From Streptomyces phaeofaciens (GTDB taxonomy: Bacteria; Actinomycetota; Actinomycetes; Streptomycetales; Streptomycetaceae), in contig NZ_BMSA01000004.1 in assembly GCF_014648915.1 (NCBI RefSeq), positions 62,001 through 126,000 of the forward strand: 64,000 nucleotides of DNA. The letters run 5' to 3'. A model generated the notes under the pieces. It searched no databases, was not told the DNA's origin, and worked only from the letters and a program-made list of their open reading frames with translations. Of this stretch, positions 41,427 to 64,000 are shown one piece after another (the first letter of the stretch is position 1; the number at the start of each line of letters is the position of its first letter). Position numbers and translations under genes: made by a program.

Positions 41427-43069
41427 CCGGCGGACGGCCCGCGGCAGGGCGCGGCCCTCGATGGTGGCGCGACGCGGTCGTCTACCAGGTGTATCCGCGT
41501 AGTTTCGCCGACGGCGACGGGGACGGTGTCGGCGACATCGCCGGACTGCGGCGACGACTGGACCACCTGGTGCGGCTGGGCGTCGACGCGCTGTGGATCA
41601 CCCCCTGGTATCCCTCCCCGATGGCGGACGGCGGGTACGACGTGGCGGACCCGCGCGGTGTCGACCCGCTGTTCGGCACCCTCGGCGAGGCCGAGGAACT
41701 GATCGCCGAGGCGCGGCGGCGCGGGCTGCGGACGATCCTCGACGTGGTGCCCAATCATGTCTCCGTCGCTCACCCGTGGTTCCGGGCCGCGCTCGCCGCA
41801 CCGCCCGGGAGCCCGGAGCGCGCCCTGTTCCACTTCCGTCCCGGCCGCGGTCCGGGCGGGGCGCTGCCGCCCAACGACTGGCTCTCCGAGTTCGGCGGGC
41901 CGGCCTGGACCCGGGTCGTGGAGGCCGACGGCACTCCGGGCGAGTGGTACCTGCATCTCTTCGCGGCCGAGCAGCCGGACCTGGACTGGGCCGCCCCCCG
42001 GGTGCGTGCCGAGTACGAGGCGGTGCTGCGCTTCTGGTTCGACCGCGGCGTGGCCGGCATCCGGGTCGACTCCGCCACGCTGCTCACGAAGGATCCCGCC
42101 CTGCCCGACCGGACGGCCGGGGGGCCGCACCCGTACTCGGACCGGGAGGACGTGCACGACGTCTACCGCGCCTGGCGCCGGATCGCCGACTCCTACGACG
42201 ACGACCGGCTCCTGGTGGGCGAGATGTGGCTGCGCGATCCCGCGCGGATCGCCCGCTATCTGCGCCCGGACGAGCTGCACACGGCGTTCGGCTTCGGTCT
42301 GCTGCGCAGCGCCTGGGAGGCCGGGGCGCTGCGTGCCTGCGTCGACGCGACCCTGGCCGCGCACCGGCCGGTGGGCGCGCCGCCGACCTGGGTGCTGGCC
42401 AACCACGACGTGCCCCGCACGGTCACGCGGTACGGCCGCGCCGACACGTCCTTCGACTTCGGCCGGGGTGCACCCGAGGGGCCCGCCGACCTCGCGCTCG
42501 GCACCCGGCGTGCGCGGGCGGCCTGTCTGCTCACCCTGGCCCTGCCCGGCTCGGTGTACGTGTACCAGGGGGAGGAGCTCGGCCTGCCCGAGGTGGAGGA
42601 TCTGCCCGAGGAATGCCGGCGGGACCCGATGCGTCTGCGGTCGGGCGGTGCCGATCCGGGGCGGGACGGCTGCCGGGTGCCGATGCCCTGGTCGGGCCGC
42701 ACGGCGCCGTTCGGCTTCGGGCCCGGCGGTGCCCGGACCTGGCTGCCGCAGCCGGCCGCGTGGGCGGGGCTCACGGCGGAGGCGCAGCGGGCGGCACCGG
42801 GCTCGATGCTGTCGCTGTACCGCTCGGCGCTGTCCGTGCGGCGTGCGGCGGCGGCCGGAGCGGAGGACCCGGTGGCCGGCTTCCGGTGGCTGGCGGCTCC
42901 CGAGGGAGTGCTCGCCTTCCGGTGGGCCGGCGGTCTCGGCTGCCGGGTGAACCTGTCGTCCCGGCCGGAGCCGCTCCCCGTCGGTCACGAGGTGCTGCTG
43001 GCCAGCGGCTCCCTGCCGGGCGGCGCGCTGCCGCCGGACACGGCGGTCTGGCTGCGCCCGTCGGCCTGA
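41423..43069 (+). CDS. GH13 alpha-glucosidase-like enzyme in the biosynthetic operon
   Basis: This is a 548-residue cytoplasmic protein, last gene of the operon, starting with the GTG inside the previous stop (GTGA). Motifs are WWRDAVVYQVYPRSFADGDG, LDVVPNHVS, GIRVDSATLL (nucleophile near residue 215), LLVGEMWLRD (acid/base near 266) and LANHDVPRTV near 330, so all catalytic residues are present. It is a close paralogue of the 9760-11376 enzyme, with near-identical blocks at both ends (DTAVWLR is shared at the C-terminus). Possible roles are removing a protective glucosyl group placed by the GT4 enzyme, or acting as a transglucosidase. Confidence 0.9.
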   Translation: MTGGRPAAGRGPRWWRDAVVYQVYPRSFADGDGDGVGDIAGLRRRLDHLVRLGVDALWITPWYPSPMADGGYDVADPRGVDPLFGTLGEAEELIAEARRRGLRTILDVVPNHVSVAHPWFRAALAAPPGSPERALFHFRPGRGPGGALPPNDWLSEFGGPAWTRVVEADGTPGEWYLHLFAAEQPDLDWAAPRVRAEYEAVLRFWFDRGVAGIRVDSATLLTKDPALPDRTAGGPHPYSDREDVHDVYRAWRRIADSYDDDRLLVGEMWLRDPARIARYLRPDELHTAFGFGLLRSAWEAGALRACVDATLAAHRPVGAPPTWVLANHDVPRTVTRYGRADTSFDFGRGAPEGPADLALGTRRARAACLLTLALPGSVYVYQGEELGLPEVEDLPEECRRDPMRLRSGGADPGRDGCRVPMPWSGRTAPFGFGPGGARTWLPQPAAWAGLTAEAQRAAPGSMLSLYRSALSVRRAAAAGAEDPVAGFRWLAAPEGVLAFRWAGGLGCRVNLSSRPEPLPVGHEVLLASGSLPGGALPPDTAVWLRPSA

Positions 43070-43176
43070 CCGCCGGCGGCCCGACCATCCGGCGGCGGAC
43101 GACGGTGGGTACGGGCGGGACGCCCCGCCGGCGCCCGCCGCCGTCCGCCGTCCGGCGAACGGGTTCCTGGGTCCCC

Positions 43177-43434
43177 TCAGGTTCCCTTCAGCCGGACGTC
43201 GTCGAGCCGGGTGACCTGGAGCGCGAGGATCATGAGATGGGCCCGGTTGCTGACTCCCGCCTTTCCCCTGATCCTGCGCAGATACGTGTCGACGGTGTGC
43301 GGGCTCAGATGCATCCTCCGCGCGATGGAGGAGTAGGTGTGGCCTTCTGCGAGGTGGCCCAGCACCTCGATCTCGCGCGAACTCAGCAGGTCGAGTACGT
43401 CGGTGGAGGACGAGCTCACGAGCGTGCCTTTCAT
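43177..43434 (-). CDS. HTH-only LuxR-type regulator, 85 residues
   Basis: This small protein consists almost entirely of a LuxR/GerE helix-turn-helix: LLSSREIEVLGHLAEGHTYSSIARRMHLSPHTVDTYLRRIRGKAGVSNRAHL at about residues 16-68. There is no receiver, ATPase or autoinducer domain. It resembles the GerE/BldB-size single-domain regulators. It converges on the GH13 gene. A GAGG sequence 14 nt upstream is a poor ribosome site, so the precise start is uncertain. It may bind promoters of the flanking peptide or NRPS genes. Confidence 0.85.
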   Translation of the reverse strand: MKGTLVSSSSTDVLDLLSSREIEVLGHLAEGHTYSSIARRMHLSPHTVDTYLRRIRGKAGVSNRAHLMILALQVTRLDDVRLKGT

Positions 43435-43695
43435 GGGGGGGTCGAGCGCCTCGGGGAGGGTCGGGCGCTCCGCCGGGGCGGAGCCGCTCCGGTGGGTCCT
43501 ACGGCCTCTGCGGCGGTTCTCACGCCGGCGTCGTCACCCGCGCACTCGCGCCTGCGACGTCCTACGGGGAGCGCGGGCTAGGGTGCGACGCGTGTTCGAT
43601 AGACGACGTGGTGACGGCGCTTGCCGGACAGTGACCGCGCCGCCGTGGCCCGCGCACCGTGCCGGTGGTCCCCGCGACCGTGGCCGGGAACCGGA

Positions 43696-43929
43696 TCAGA
43701 CGCCGGCGCCGTCGGTGACGCCCGTGGTGGACACCGCCGCGGTGACGGTGCCGAACCCGTTGGCGATCCGACCGCCCCAGCCGCTGTCCCCGTTCGTGTC
43801 GCCCGTCCCGGTGCTCTCCGCCGCGGCCACCGTCCCGGTGGGTGCGTGCGGGGCGACGGCGGTGAGGGCGCCGAGAGCGACGGCGGCGGTGGCGGCGAGG
43901 GTGACGGCGACCGAGTTCAGGGACTTCAT
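43696..43929 (-). CDS. Small secreted peptide of unknown function
   Basis: This is a 77-residue protein. I chose the ATG at 43929 for its GAGGAG site 8 nt upstream. MKSLNSVAVTLAATAAVALGALTAVAPHAPTGTVAAAES is a clear signal peptide, leaving a mature part of about 40 residues rich in Gly, Thr, Ser and Asp (TGDTNGDSGWGGRIANGFGTVTAAVSTTG) and free of Cys. Small secreted Gly/Thr-rich peptides of this kind are frequent in Streptomyces, usually with unknown roles; a bacteriocin-like or chaperone-like peptide is possible. It is divergent from the TTA-containing regulator. Confidence 0.75.
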   Translation of the reverse strand: MKSLNSVAVTLAATAAVALGALTAVAPHAPTGTVAAAESTGTGDTNGDSGWGGRIANGFGTVTAAVSTTGVTDGAGV

Positions 43930-44103
43930 GGAAAACACTCCTCTGTCGGTTTCTGGGACCGGATCCGAAGGTGCGGTGTGCTCGCTCCTTCCGGTGCTTC
44001 AAGACTTCCGTGCCGGTGACGGCCGGACCATGGGCCGAGGCGCTCACCAAGCTGCCCCGCAGCAAGACGAACAGGGGACGAAATGTTCAAAGCAGAGGAA
44101 AGC

Positions 44104-45120
44104 ATGACGTTCGATCCGTCCCCGTGGCCCGGGGACCGGGAGGTGGCCCTCTACCAATGGGTGGCGGGCAATGAGCGGCTGGATCCGGACCGCGCCGCCC
44201 GGGAGCTGGGGCTGGCCAGGGACGAGGTCGACGCGGCCCTCACGGCCCTCACCCAACGGGGCCTGTTAAAGGCCGACGCGGACGACCCCACCCGGCTGCG
44301 CCCCGTGGACCCGGACCTCGTCGCGGCGGTGGTGACCACCTCCCTGGAGGAGACGATCCGCGCCCAGCAGTCCGAACTGCACCGCATCCGCGACCAGTTC
44401 GCCAGCCTGCGCGGCCACTACCGGGACAGCCTGAGCCGGGTGTCCGTCGGCCTGGAGGTGATACCCGGCCTGGAGGAGGTGCGTGCCGCGCTCAACCGCG
44501 CCTCCGCGGAGTGCACCGAGGAGATGCTGACCAGCCAGCCCGGCGGGAACCGGGTGCCGGCCGCCCTCCAGGAGGCCCTGGCCCGCGACACCGCGCTGCT
44601 CTCCCGCGGGGTGCGGATGCGCACGCTGTACCACCACACGGCCCGGTTCAACGGGCCCAGCCAGGCCTATGTCGCCATGGTGTCCGGCCTCGGCGCGGAG
44701 TACCGGACCGCGCACGAGCTGTTCGGGCGGCTGATCGTCTTCGACCGGCGGGTGGCGTTCATTCCGGACAAGGGTGACAACTGGGGTGCGGTGGTGATCC
44801 GGGAGCCCTCGGTGGTGCACTACCTGTGCGAGGTGTTCGAGCAGAGCTGGACCCACGCGGAGCCGTTCGCGGACGCGGTGACCGACGGCCTGGAGGCCGT
44901 CGCCAAGGACATCGACCGGACCATCGTGCGGCTGCTGGCCGCGGGCATGAAGGACGAGACCATCGCGCGCCGGCTCGGCATGTCCCTGCGGACCGCCCGC
45001 AAGCACATCGCGGACATCATGGAGACGCTGGGTGCCGAGAGCCGTTTCCAGGCGGGCTTCCTGTCGGCCCGTCAGGGACTCCTCGGAGACGAGCCCCCGG
45101 ACACCGCGTCCCCCGGCTGA
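44104..45120 (+). CDS. TrmB-like/LuxR-type HTH regulator with a TTA codon
   Basis: This is a 338-residue regulator. I chose the ATG at 44104 (GAGGAA 5 nt upstream); the in-frame ATG at 44083 (AGGGGA site) would add 7 residues. The N-terminus is a winged helix (EVALYQWVAGNERLDPDRAARELGLARDEVDAALTALTQRGLL), then a helical linker and a ligand-binding-like middle, and a C-terminal LuxR helix-turn-helix (LLAAGMKDETIARRLGMSLRTARKHIADIMETLGAESRFQAGF). Codon 55 (44266-44268) is TTA, read only by the bldA tRNA in Streptomyces, so translation should be tied to development. It neighbours the NRPS block and probably activates it. Confidence 0.9.
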   Translation: MTFDPSPWPGDREVALYQWVAGNERLDPDRAARELGLARDEVDAALTALTQRGLLKADADDPTRLRPVDPDLVAAVVTTSLEETIRAQQSELHRIRDQFASLRGHYRDSLSRVSVGLEVIPGLEEVRAALNRASAECTEEMLTSQPGGNRVPAALQEALARDTALLSRGVRMRTLYHHTARFNGPSQAYVAMVSGLGAEYRTAHELFGRLIVFDRRVAFIPDKGDNWGAVVIREPSVVHYLCEVFEQSWTHAEPFADAVTDGLEAVAKDIDRTIVRLLAAGMKDETIARRLGMSLRTARKHIADIMETLGAESRFQAGFLSARQGLLGDEPPDTASPG

Positions 45121-45488
45121 ACCGTCCCGCCCCGCTCCCGGTTCACGACGGCGCCCGCACGGCCACCCACGGTTGCCCGTGCGGTACCGTGAACCCGGGA
45201 CTGCCGGAACACCTCCCCATGCGCGAAAGTTCCTGCAACTCCGCAGAAAGGGGCCCGTCCGACGGTGCCCCCGGTCACTGCGGTCATGTGACGGAAGAAC
45301 AGCGGGCTCGTACCGATCCGTGTTCCGTGCGCGAGGGACCTGCTCGTCCGCGCGCGAGCCGCGTCGCATGCCGGTACCTGCTGGCCCCGACGCAGATCCG
45401 CCGCATGCGGCCCGGACGCGCGACGGCCGACCGGACCCGGGCCACGACACGCGGGGAGAGCCTGCGTGACGGGGAGCGTGAGTGGGAC
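45121..45488. other. 368-bp stretch between regulator and cupin gene
   Basis: It contains the regulator's hairpin (45137-45199). The cupin frame is open through it (possible ATG at 45219), but the translation is Arg/Pro/Ser-rich and unlike a folded domain. I see nothing else. Confidence 0.5.
45137..45199 (+). terminator. Nested hairpin after the TTA-containing regulator
   Basis: Outer arms GTTCAC/GTGAAC and inner arms CCGCACGG/CCGTGCGG fold around a 14-nt loop, 17 bp past the stop codon. Confidence 0.55.
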
Positions 45489-45962
45489 GTGGACTATGAG
45501 CCGGCCTCGGCAGGGGCGGAATCCGGGCTGGACCACTTCGTCAGGGATCTGGCGTTGTGTCTGTCGGTGCACCGGGACAGGAGTCCGGCGCTCGTATGGC
45601 CGGACGGCATCGACGCGGTGGTCGCCGAAGCGGGCACCGAGATGCCCGAGCTGACCACCGCCCTGGGGGCCCTGCTGGGTTCGCAGGTCACCAGTTCTTC
45701 GGTGGAGCTGCCGGTCGGCGGACACAGCGAGGGCAACCCGGCCCGCACCGATCTGGTGCTGGTGCCCGTGAAGGGCAGCTGCGGCGGCCGCGTCGAGCCC
45801 TCGCCCCCGGGGCGGGGACCGGCCGTTCTGGAGCACGCGCTGGAGCTGCGGCTGCGGGTGGGCGAGGCGCTCTACGTGCCGCGCGGCTTCGTCTACACCC
45901 TCGACTCGGTGCACACCCCGTGCACGCTCCAGGTGCTGGCGCTGCATCCGTCGGTCTGGTGA
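45489..45962 (+). CDS. Cupin-superfamily (JmjC-like) protein
   Basis: From the conservative GTG at 45489 it has 157 residues; starts at 45405 or 45219 are possible because the frame is open upstream, and none has a good ribosome site. The C-terminal part, ALELRLRVGEALYVPRGFVYTLDSVHTPCTLQVLALHP, matches the second half of the cupin/ROXA-type JmjC fold, with the metal-side GEALYVPRGF and a His in DSVHTP. The first metal motif (HxD/E) is not evident, so it may be a non-catalytic cupin. It lies downstream of the regulator and convergent with the MFS gene. Confidence 0.65.
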   Translation: MDYEPASAGAESGLDHFVRDLALCLSVHRDRSPALVWPDGIDAVVAEAGTEMPELTTALGALLGSQVTSSSVELPVGGHSEGNPARTDLVLVPVKGSCGGRVEPSPPGRGPAVLEHALELRLRVGEALYVPRGFVYTLDSVHTPCTLQVLALHPSVW

Positions 45963-46031
45963 CGCGCCGTGCCGGCGCCCTCCGTCGACGGAGCCGCCCC
46001 CGTGGCACACACCGGCACCGGTCATGAAGGG

Positions 46032-47285
46032 TCACCCATGGGCCCCGGCCGTCCGCCCCGGAGCGGACGGCCGGGGCCCGTCCAGTTCCCGCCACACGGC
46101 GAACGCCAGCGGGGCCAGCGCGATCGCCAGATACACCCCGCCGAACAGCACGAGCGCGGCCGTCAGGTCCAGCCGGTCCAGCATCAGTCCGGCGGCGAGG
46201 GCGCCGAGCGGAGTGGCCGCCAGCGCGCAGGCCACCACCAGGCCGAACACCCGGCCGCGGACGTCCTCCGGCACCCGCTCGTAGGCCACGGACATCATCA
46301 GTGGGTTGACGACGCCCGACCCGACGCCCGAGACCACCAGGCCGGCCAGCAGGACGCCGGTGGACGCCTGGTGGGCGAGCAGGGCGCAGCGCAGGGCGCC
46401 GAGCAACAGGAAGCAGCCGGCGAAGACGGTGCGGCGGGGCCACCGGTGCCCCAGCCAGCCGTGCAGGGCGGTGCCGACGAGCGCACCGAGCCCGATGGCC
46501 GTCATCATCGCCCCGAGCAGGGAACTGCTGTGCAGCACCCGGGTGCCGTACGCCGGGTAGAGAACCGCGTTGAGGCCGCTGTCCAGGGCGTTGGTCACGA
46601 GCAGGACACCGACCACGGCCCGCATCAGCCGGTCGGCGCGCAGTGTCGCGAATCCGGCCCTGAGCCGGGCGCCGTAGGAGTCGCCCGAGTCGCGGGGGCT
46701 CTCGGGCACCCGGGGTTCGGCGGGGACGAGGACGAGCACCAGGATCGCGCAGAGCAACAGGGCCGCCGCGTCCGCGCACAGCGTCCGCACCGGGCCGACC
46801 GAGGCGACCAGCAGGCCCGCGAGCGGGGCGCCCGCCATGGTGCCGATCCGGCGGGCGCCCTCGACGGCGCTGGTGCCGCGCTCGACGGGTGTCCCGGCCC
46901 GCCGCATCGCGCCGATGACCAACACCTGCCTGGCCGTGTCGGAAGGTCCGCGGGCGGCGCCGGCGAGCAGCGCCAGGACGACCAGGACGGGCAGGGACAG
47001 GCCGACCGTGTGGTGCAGGACGGGAATCAGGGTGATCGCGAGGGCGGTCAGCAGGTCCGCGGCGACGGCGGCGGTCCGGGCGGGCAGCCGGTCCACGGCG
47101 GGACCGGCGAGGACGGCGGAGCACAACAGCCCCACGGTCTCGGCCGCCGCCACGATTCCGGTGCTGATGCCGCTGCCGGTGCTCTCCAGGACGAACCAGG
47201 GGACGGCGAGCAGGGTCGCCGCGGTTCCCAGCGACGAGAGGGCGGACACCGCGACCAGCGTCAGCAGCGGCACACGTCTGTTCAT
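46032..47285 (-). CDS. MFS exporter
   Basis: This is a 417-residue membrane protein; the ATG at 47285 begins MNRRVPLLTLVAVSALSSLG. About twelve hydrophobic segments are visible, with the conserved loop between helices 2 and 3 (AGPAVDRLPARTAAVAADLL) and a repeat of it in the second half (HGWLGHRWPRRTVFAGCFLLLG). The EGARRIGTMAGAPLAGLLVASVGP segment is typical of the enterobactin-exporter/macrolide-efflux-like MFS group. Placed beside mbtH and NRPS genes, it most likely exports the peptide product. A strong hairpin separates it from mbtH, so it may be transcribed on its own. Confidence 0.9.
   Translation of the reverse strand: MNRRVPLLTLVAVSALSSLGTAATLLAVPWFVLESTGSGISTGIVAAAETVGLLCSAVLAGPAVDRLPARTAAVAADLLTALAITLIPVLHHTVGLSLPVLVVLALLAGAARGPSDTARQVLVIGAMRRAGTPVERGTSAVEGARRIGTMAGAPLAGLLVASVGPVRTLCADAAALLLCAILVLVLVPAEPRVPESPRDSGDSYGARLRAGFATLRADRLMRAVVGVLLVTNALDSGLNAVLYPAYGTRVLHSSSLLGAMMTAIGLGALVGTALHGWLGHRWPRRTVFAGCFLLLGALRCALLAHQASTGVLLAGLVVSGVGSGVVNPLMMSVAYERVPEDVRGRVFGLVVACALAATPLGALAAGLMLDRLDLTAALVLFGGVYLAIALAPLAFAVWRELDGPRPSAPGRTAGAHG
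46040..46079. terminator. Bidirectional terminator overlapping the 3' end of the MFS gene
   Basis: A perfect 17-bp stem (GGGCCCCGGCCGTCCGC and its complement) with a 6-nt loop lies between the convergent cupin and MFS genes. It also encodes the last residues of the exporter. Confidence 0.8.
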
Positions 47286-47305
47286 GGGCTCGGCTCTCCG
47301 GGCGG

Positions 47306-47340
47306 GGCCGTGCCCGGTGCGCGGGGCACCGGGCACGGCC
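47306..47340 (-). terminator. Terminator between mbtH and the MFS gene
   Basis: A perfect 15-bp stem (GGCCGTGCCCGGTGC / GCACCGGGCACGGCC) with a 5-nt loop, 28 bp after the mbtH stop. Confidence 0.75.
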
Positions 47341-47367
47341 GGGATCGGGTGGGGGGCGGTGCGAGGG

Positions 47368-47574
47368 TCAGCGGCCGGCGTCCATGGCCAGCCGCAGGCT
47401 GAGGGGCCGCATGTCGGTCCACACCTGGTCGATGTGGGACAGGCACTCCTCCCGGGTCCCGCTGAGCCCGGCCGTCCGCCAGCCGGCCGGGACCTCCCGG
47501 TCGCTCTCCCAGAGGGAGTACTGCTCCTCGTGGTTGACGACCACGGTCCATTCCTGCGTCACGGTGCCGTTCAT
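47368..47574 (-). CDS. MbtH-like protein
   Basis: This is a 68-residue protein starting at the ATG at 47574 (GAAGGAG site). The signature [25 protein letters not shown] ... [17 protein letters not shown] matches the MbtH family, including the conserved Trp residues and the WTDMRPLSL end. MbtH proteins bind NRPS adenylation domains and are needed for their solubility or activity. It follows the terminal NRPS gene by 80 bp on the same strand and serves the two NRPSs here. Confidence 0.96.
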   Translation of the reverse strand: MNGTVTQEWTVVVNHEEQYSLWESDREVPAGWRTAGLSGTREECLSHIDQVWTDMRPLSLRLAMDAGR

Positions 47575-47619
47575 GGCTGCTCCTTCGTTGGATGTGCCGG
47601 TTCTGGGTGGGAGGTTCCC

Positions 47620-47650
47620 GGTGGCCGGCCCGCACGGCGGGCCGGCCACC
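47620..47650 (-). terminator. Hairpin between the NRPS and mbtH
   Basis: A perfect 13-bp stem (GGTGGCCGGCCCG / CGGGCCGGCCACC) with a 5-nt loop, 4 bp after the NRPS stop. It may trim read-through so that mbtH is expressed at its own level. Confidence 0.65.
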
Positions 47651-47654
47651 GCGT

Positions 47655-64000
<16,346 letters not shown>

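Noticed and set aside
28000..43069. A standard lanthipeptide, thiopeptide or lasso-peptide cluster
   Set aside because: No LanB/LanC, YcaO, lasso cyclase or leader peptidase is seen, and the candidate peptide lacks Cys and has very few Ser/Thr.

Overview
The window is a very high-GC chromosomal segment of a Streptomyces-type actinomycete. Support comes from GC-rich third codon positions, many GTG starts, four-base ATGA/GTGA gene overlaps, Tat and lipoprotein signals, a LuxR regulator of the LAL type, a rare in-frame TTA codon in a regulator, and a large NRPS with an MbtH partner. All calls come from reading the sequence; no database search was run.

Region 1 (1-25 kb) is a polysaccharide-degradation district. 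It opens with a cut-off serine hydrolase and a TPR protein, followed by a secreted GH92 alpha-mannosidase. Three secreted lyase or beta-helix genes (5197-9562) share an operator of the form TTCAT-N4-(A/T)TGAA. An alpha-1,3-glucan utilisation locus follows: two giant multidomain GH87 enzymes transcribed divergently (16512-20795 and 21337-24765), a LacI-type regulator, a lipoprotein sugar-binding protein with two permeases and no ATPase, and an intracellular GH13 alpha-glucosidase. The LacI promoter and the GH87 intergenic region carry the same CGCAA/TTGCG operator. The likely flow is extracellular cleavage by GH87, uptake of oligosaccharides, cytoplasmic hydrolysis by GH13 and feedback through LacI.

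Region 2 (25-43 kb) is an unusual biosynthetic locus. After a large LuxR (LAL) regulator comes a SagB-like flavin dehydrogenase gene. Next is a 0.7-kb inverted repeat holding two identical divergent 22-codon genes (29152-29220 minus, 29679-29747 plus), each with its own copied promoter-like block and followed by a copied hairpin. Downstream of the plus copy runs a tightly packed, partly translationally coupled operon: hexapeptide acyltransferase, HAD phosphatase, ATP-grasp ligase, APH-type kinase, class-III aminotransferase, transketolase-like ThDP enzyme, GT4 glycosyltransferase, SDR, DUF1349 protein, O-methyltransferase, EEP-family hydrolase and a second GH13. I do not recognise this as a known cluster. 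The leading hypothesis is a peptide-derived or peptide-scaffolded product carrying an aminated, sugar-like unit.

Region 3 (43-64 kb) holds an HTH-only LuxR protein, a small secreted peptide, a TrmB/LuxR-like regulator with a TTA codon, a cupin, an MFS exporter and mbtH. It ends with two minus-strand NRPS genes, the upstream one cut by the window edge. The visible NRPS order is A(partial)-PCP-E, C-A(Ser)-PCP, then C-A-PCP, C-A-PCP, C-A(Gly)-PCP-TE. Whether regions 2 and 3 make one product or two cannot be settled from the sequence alone.
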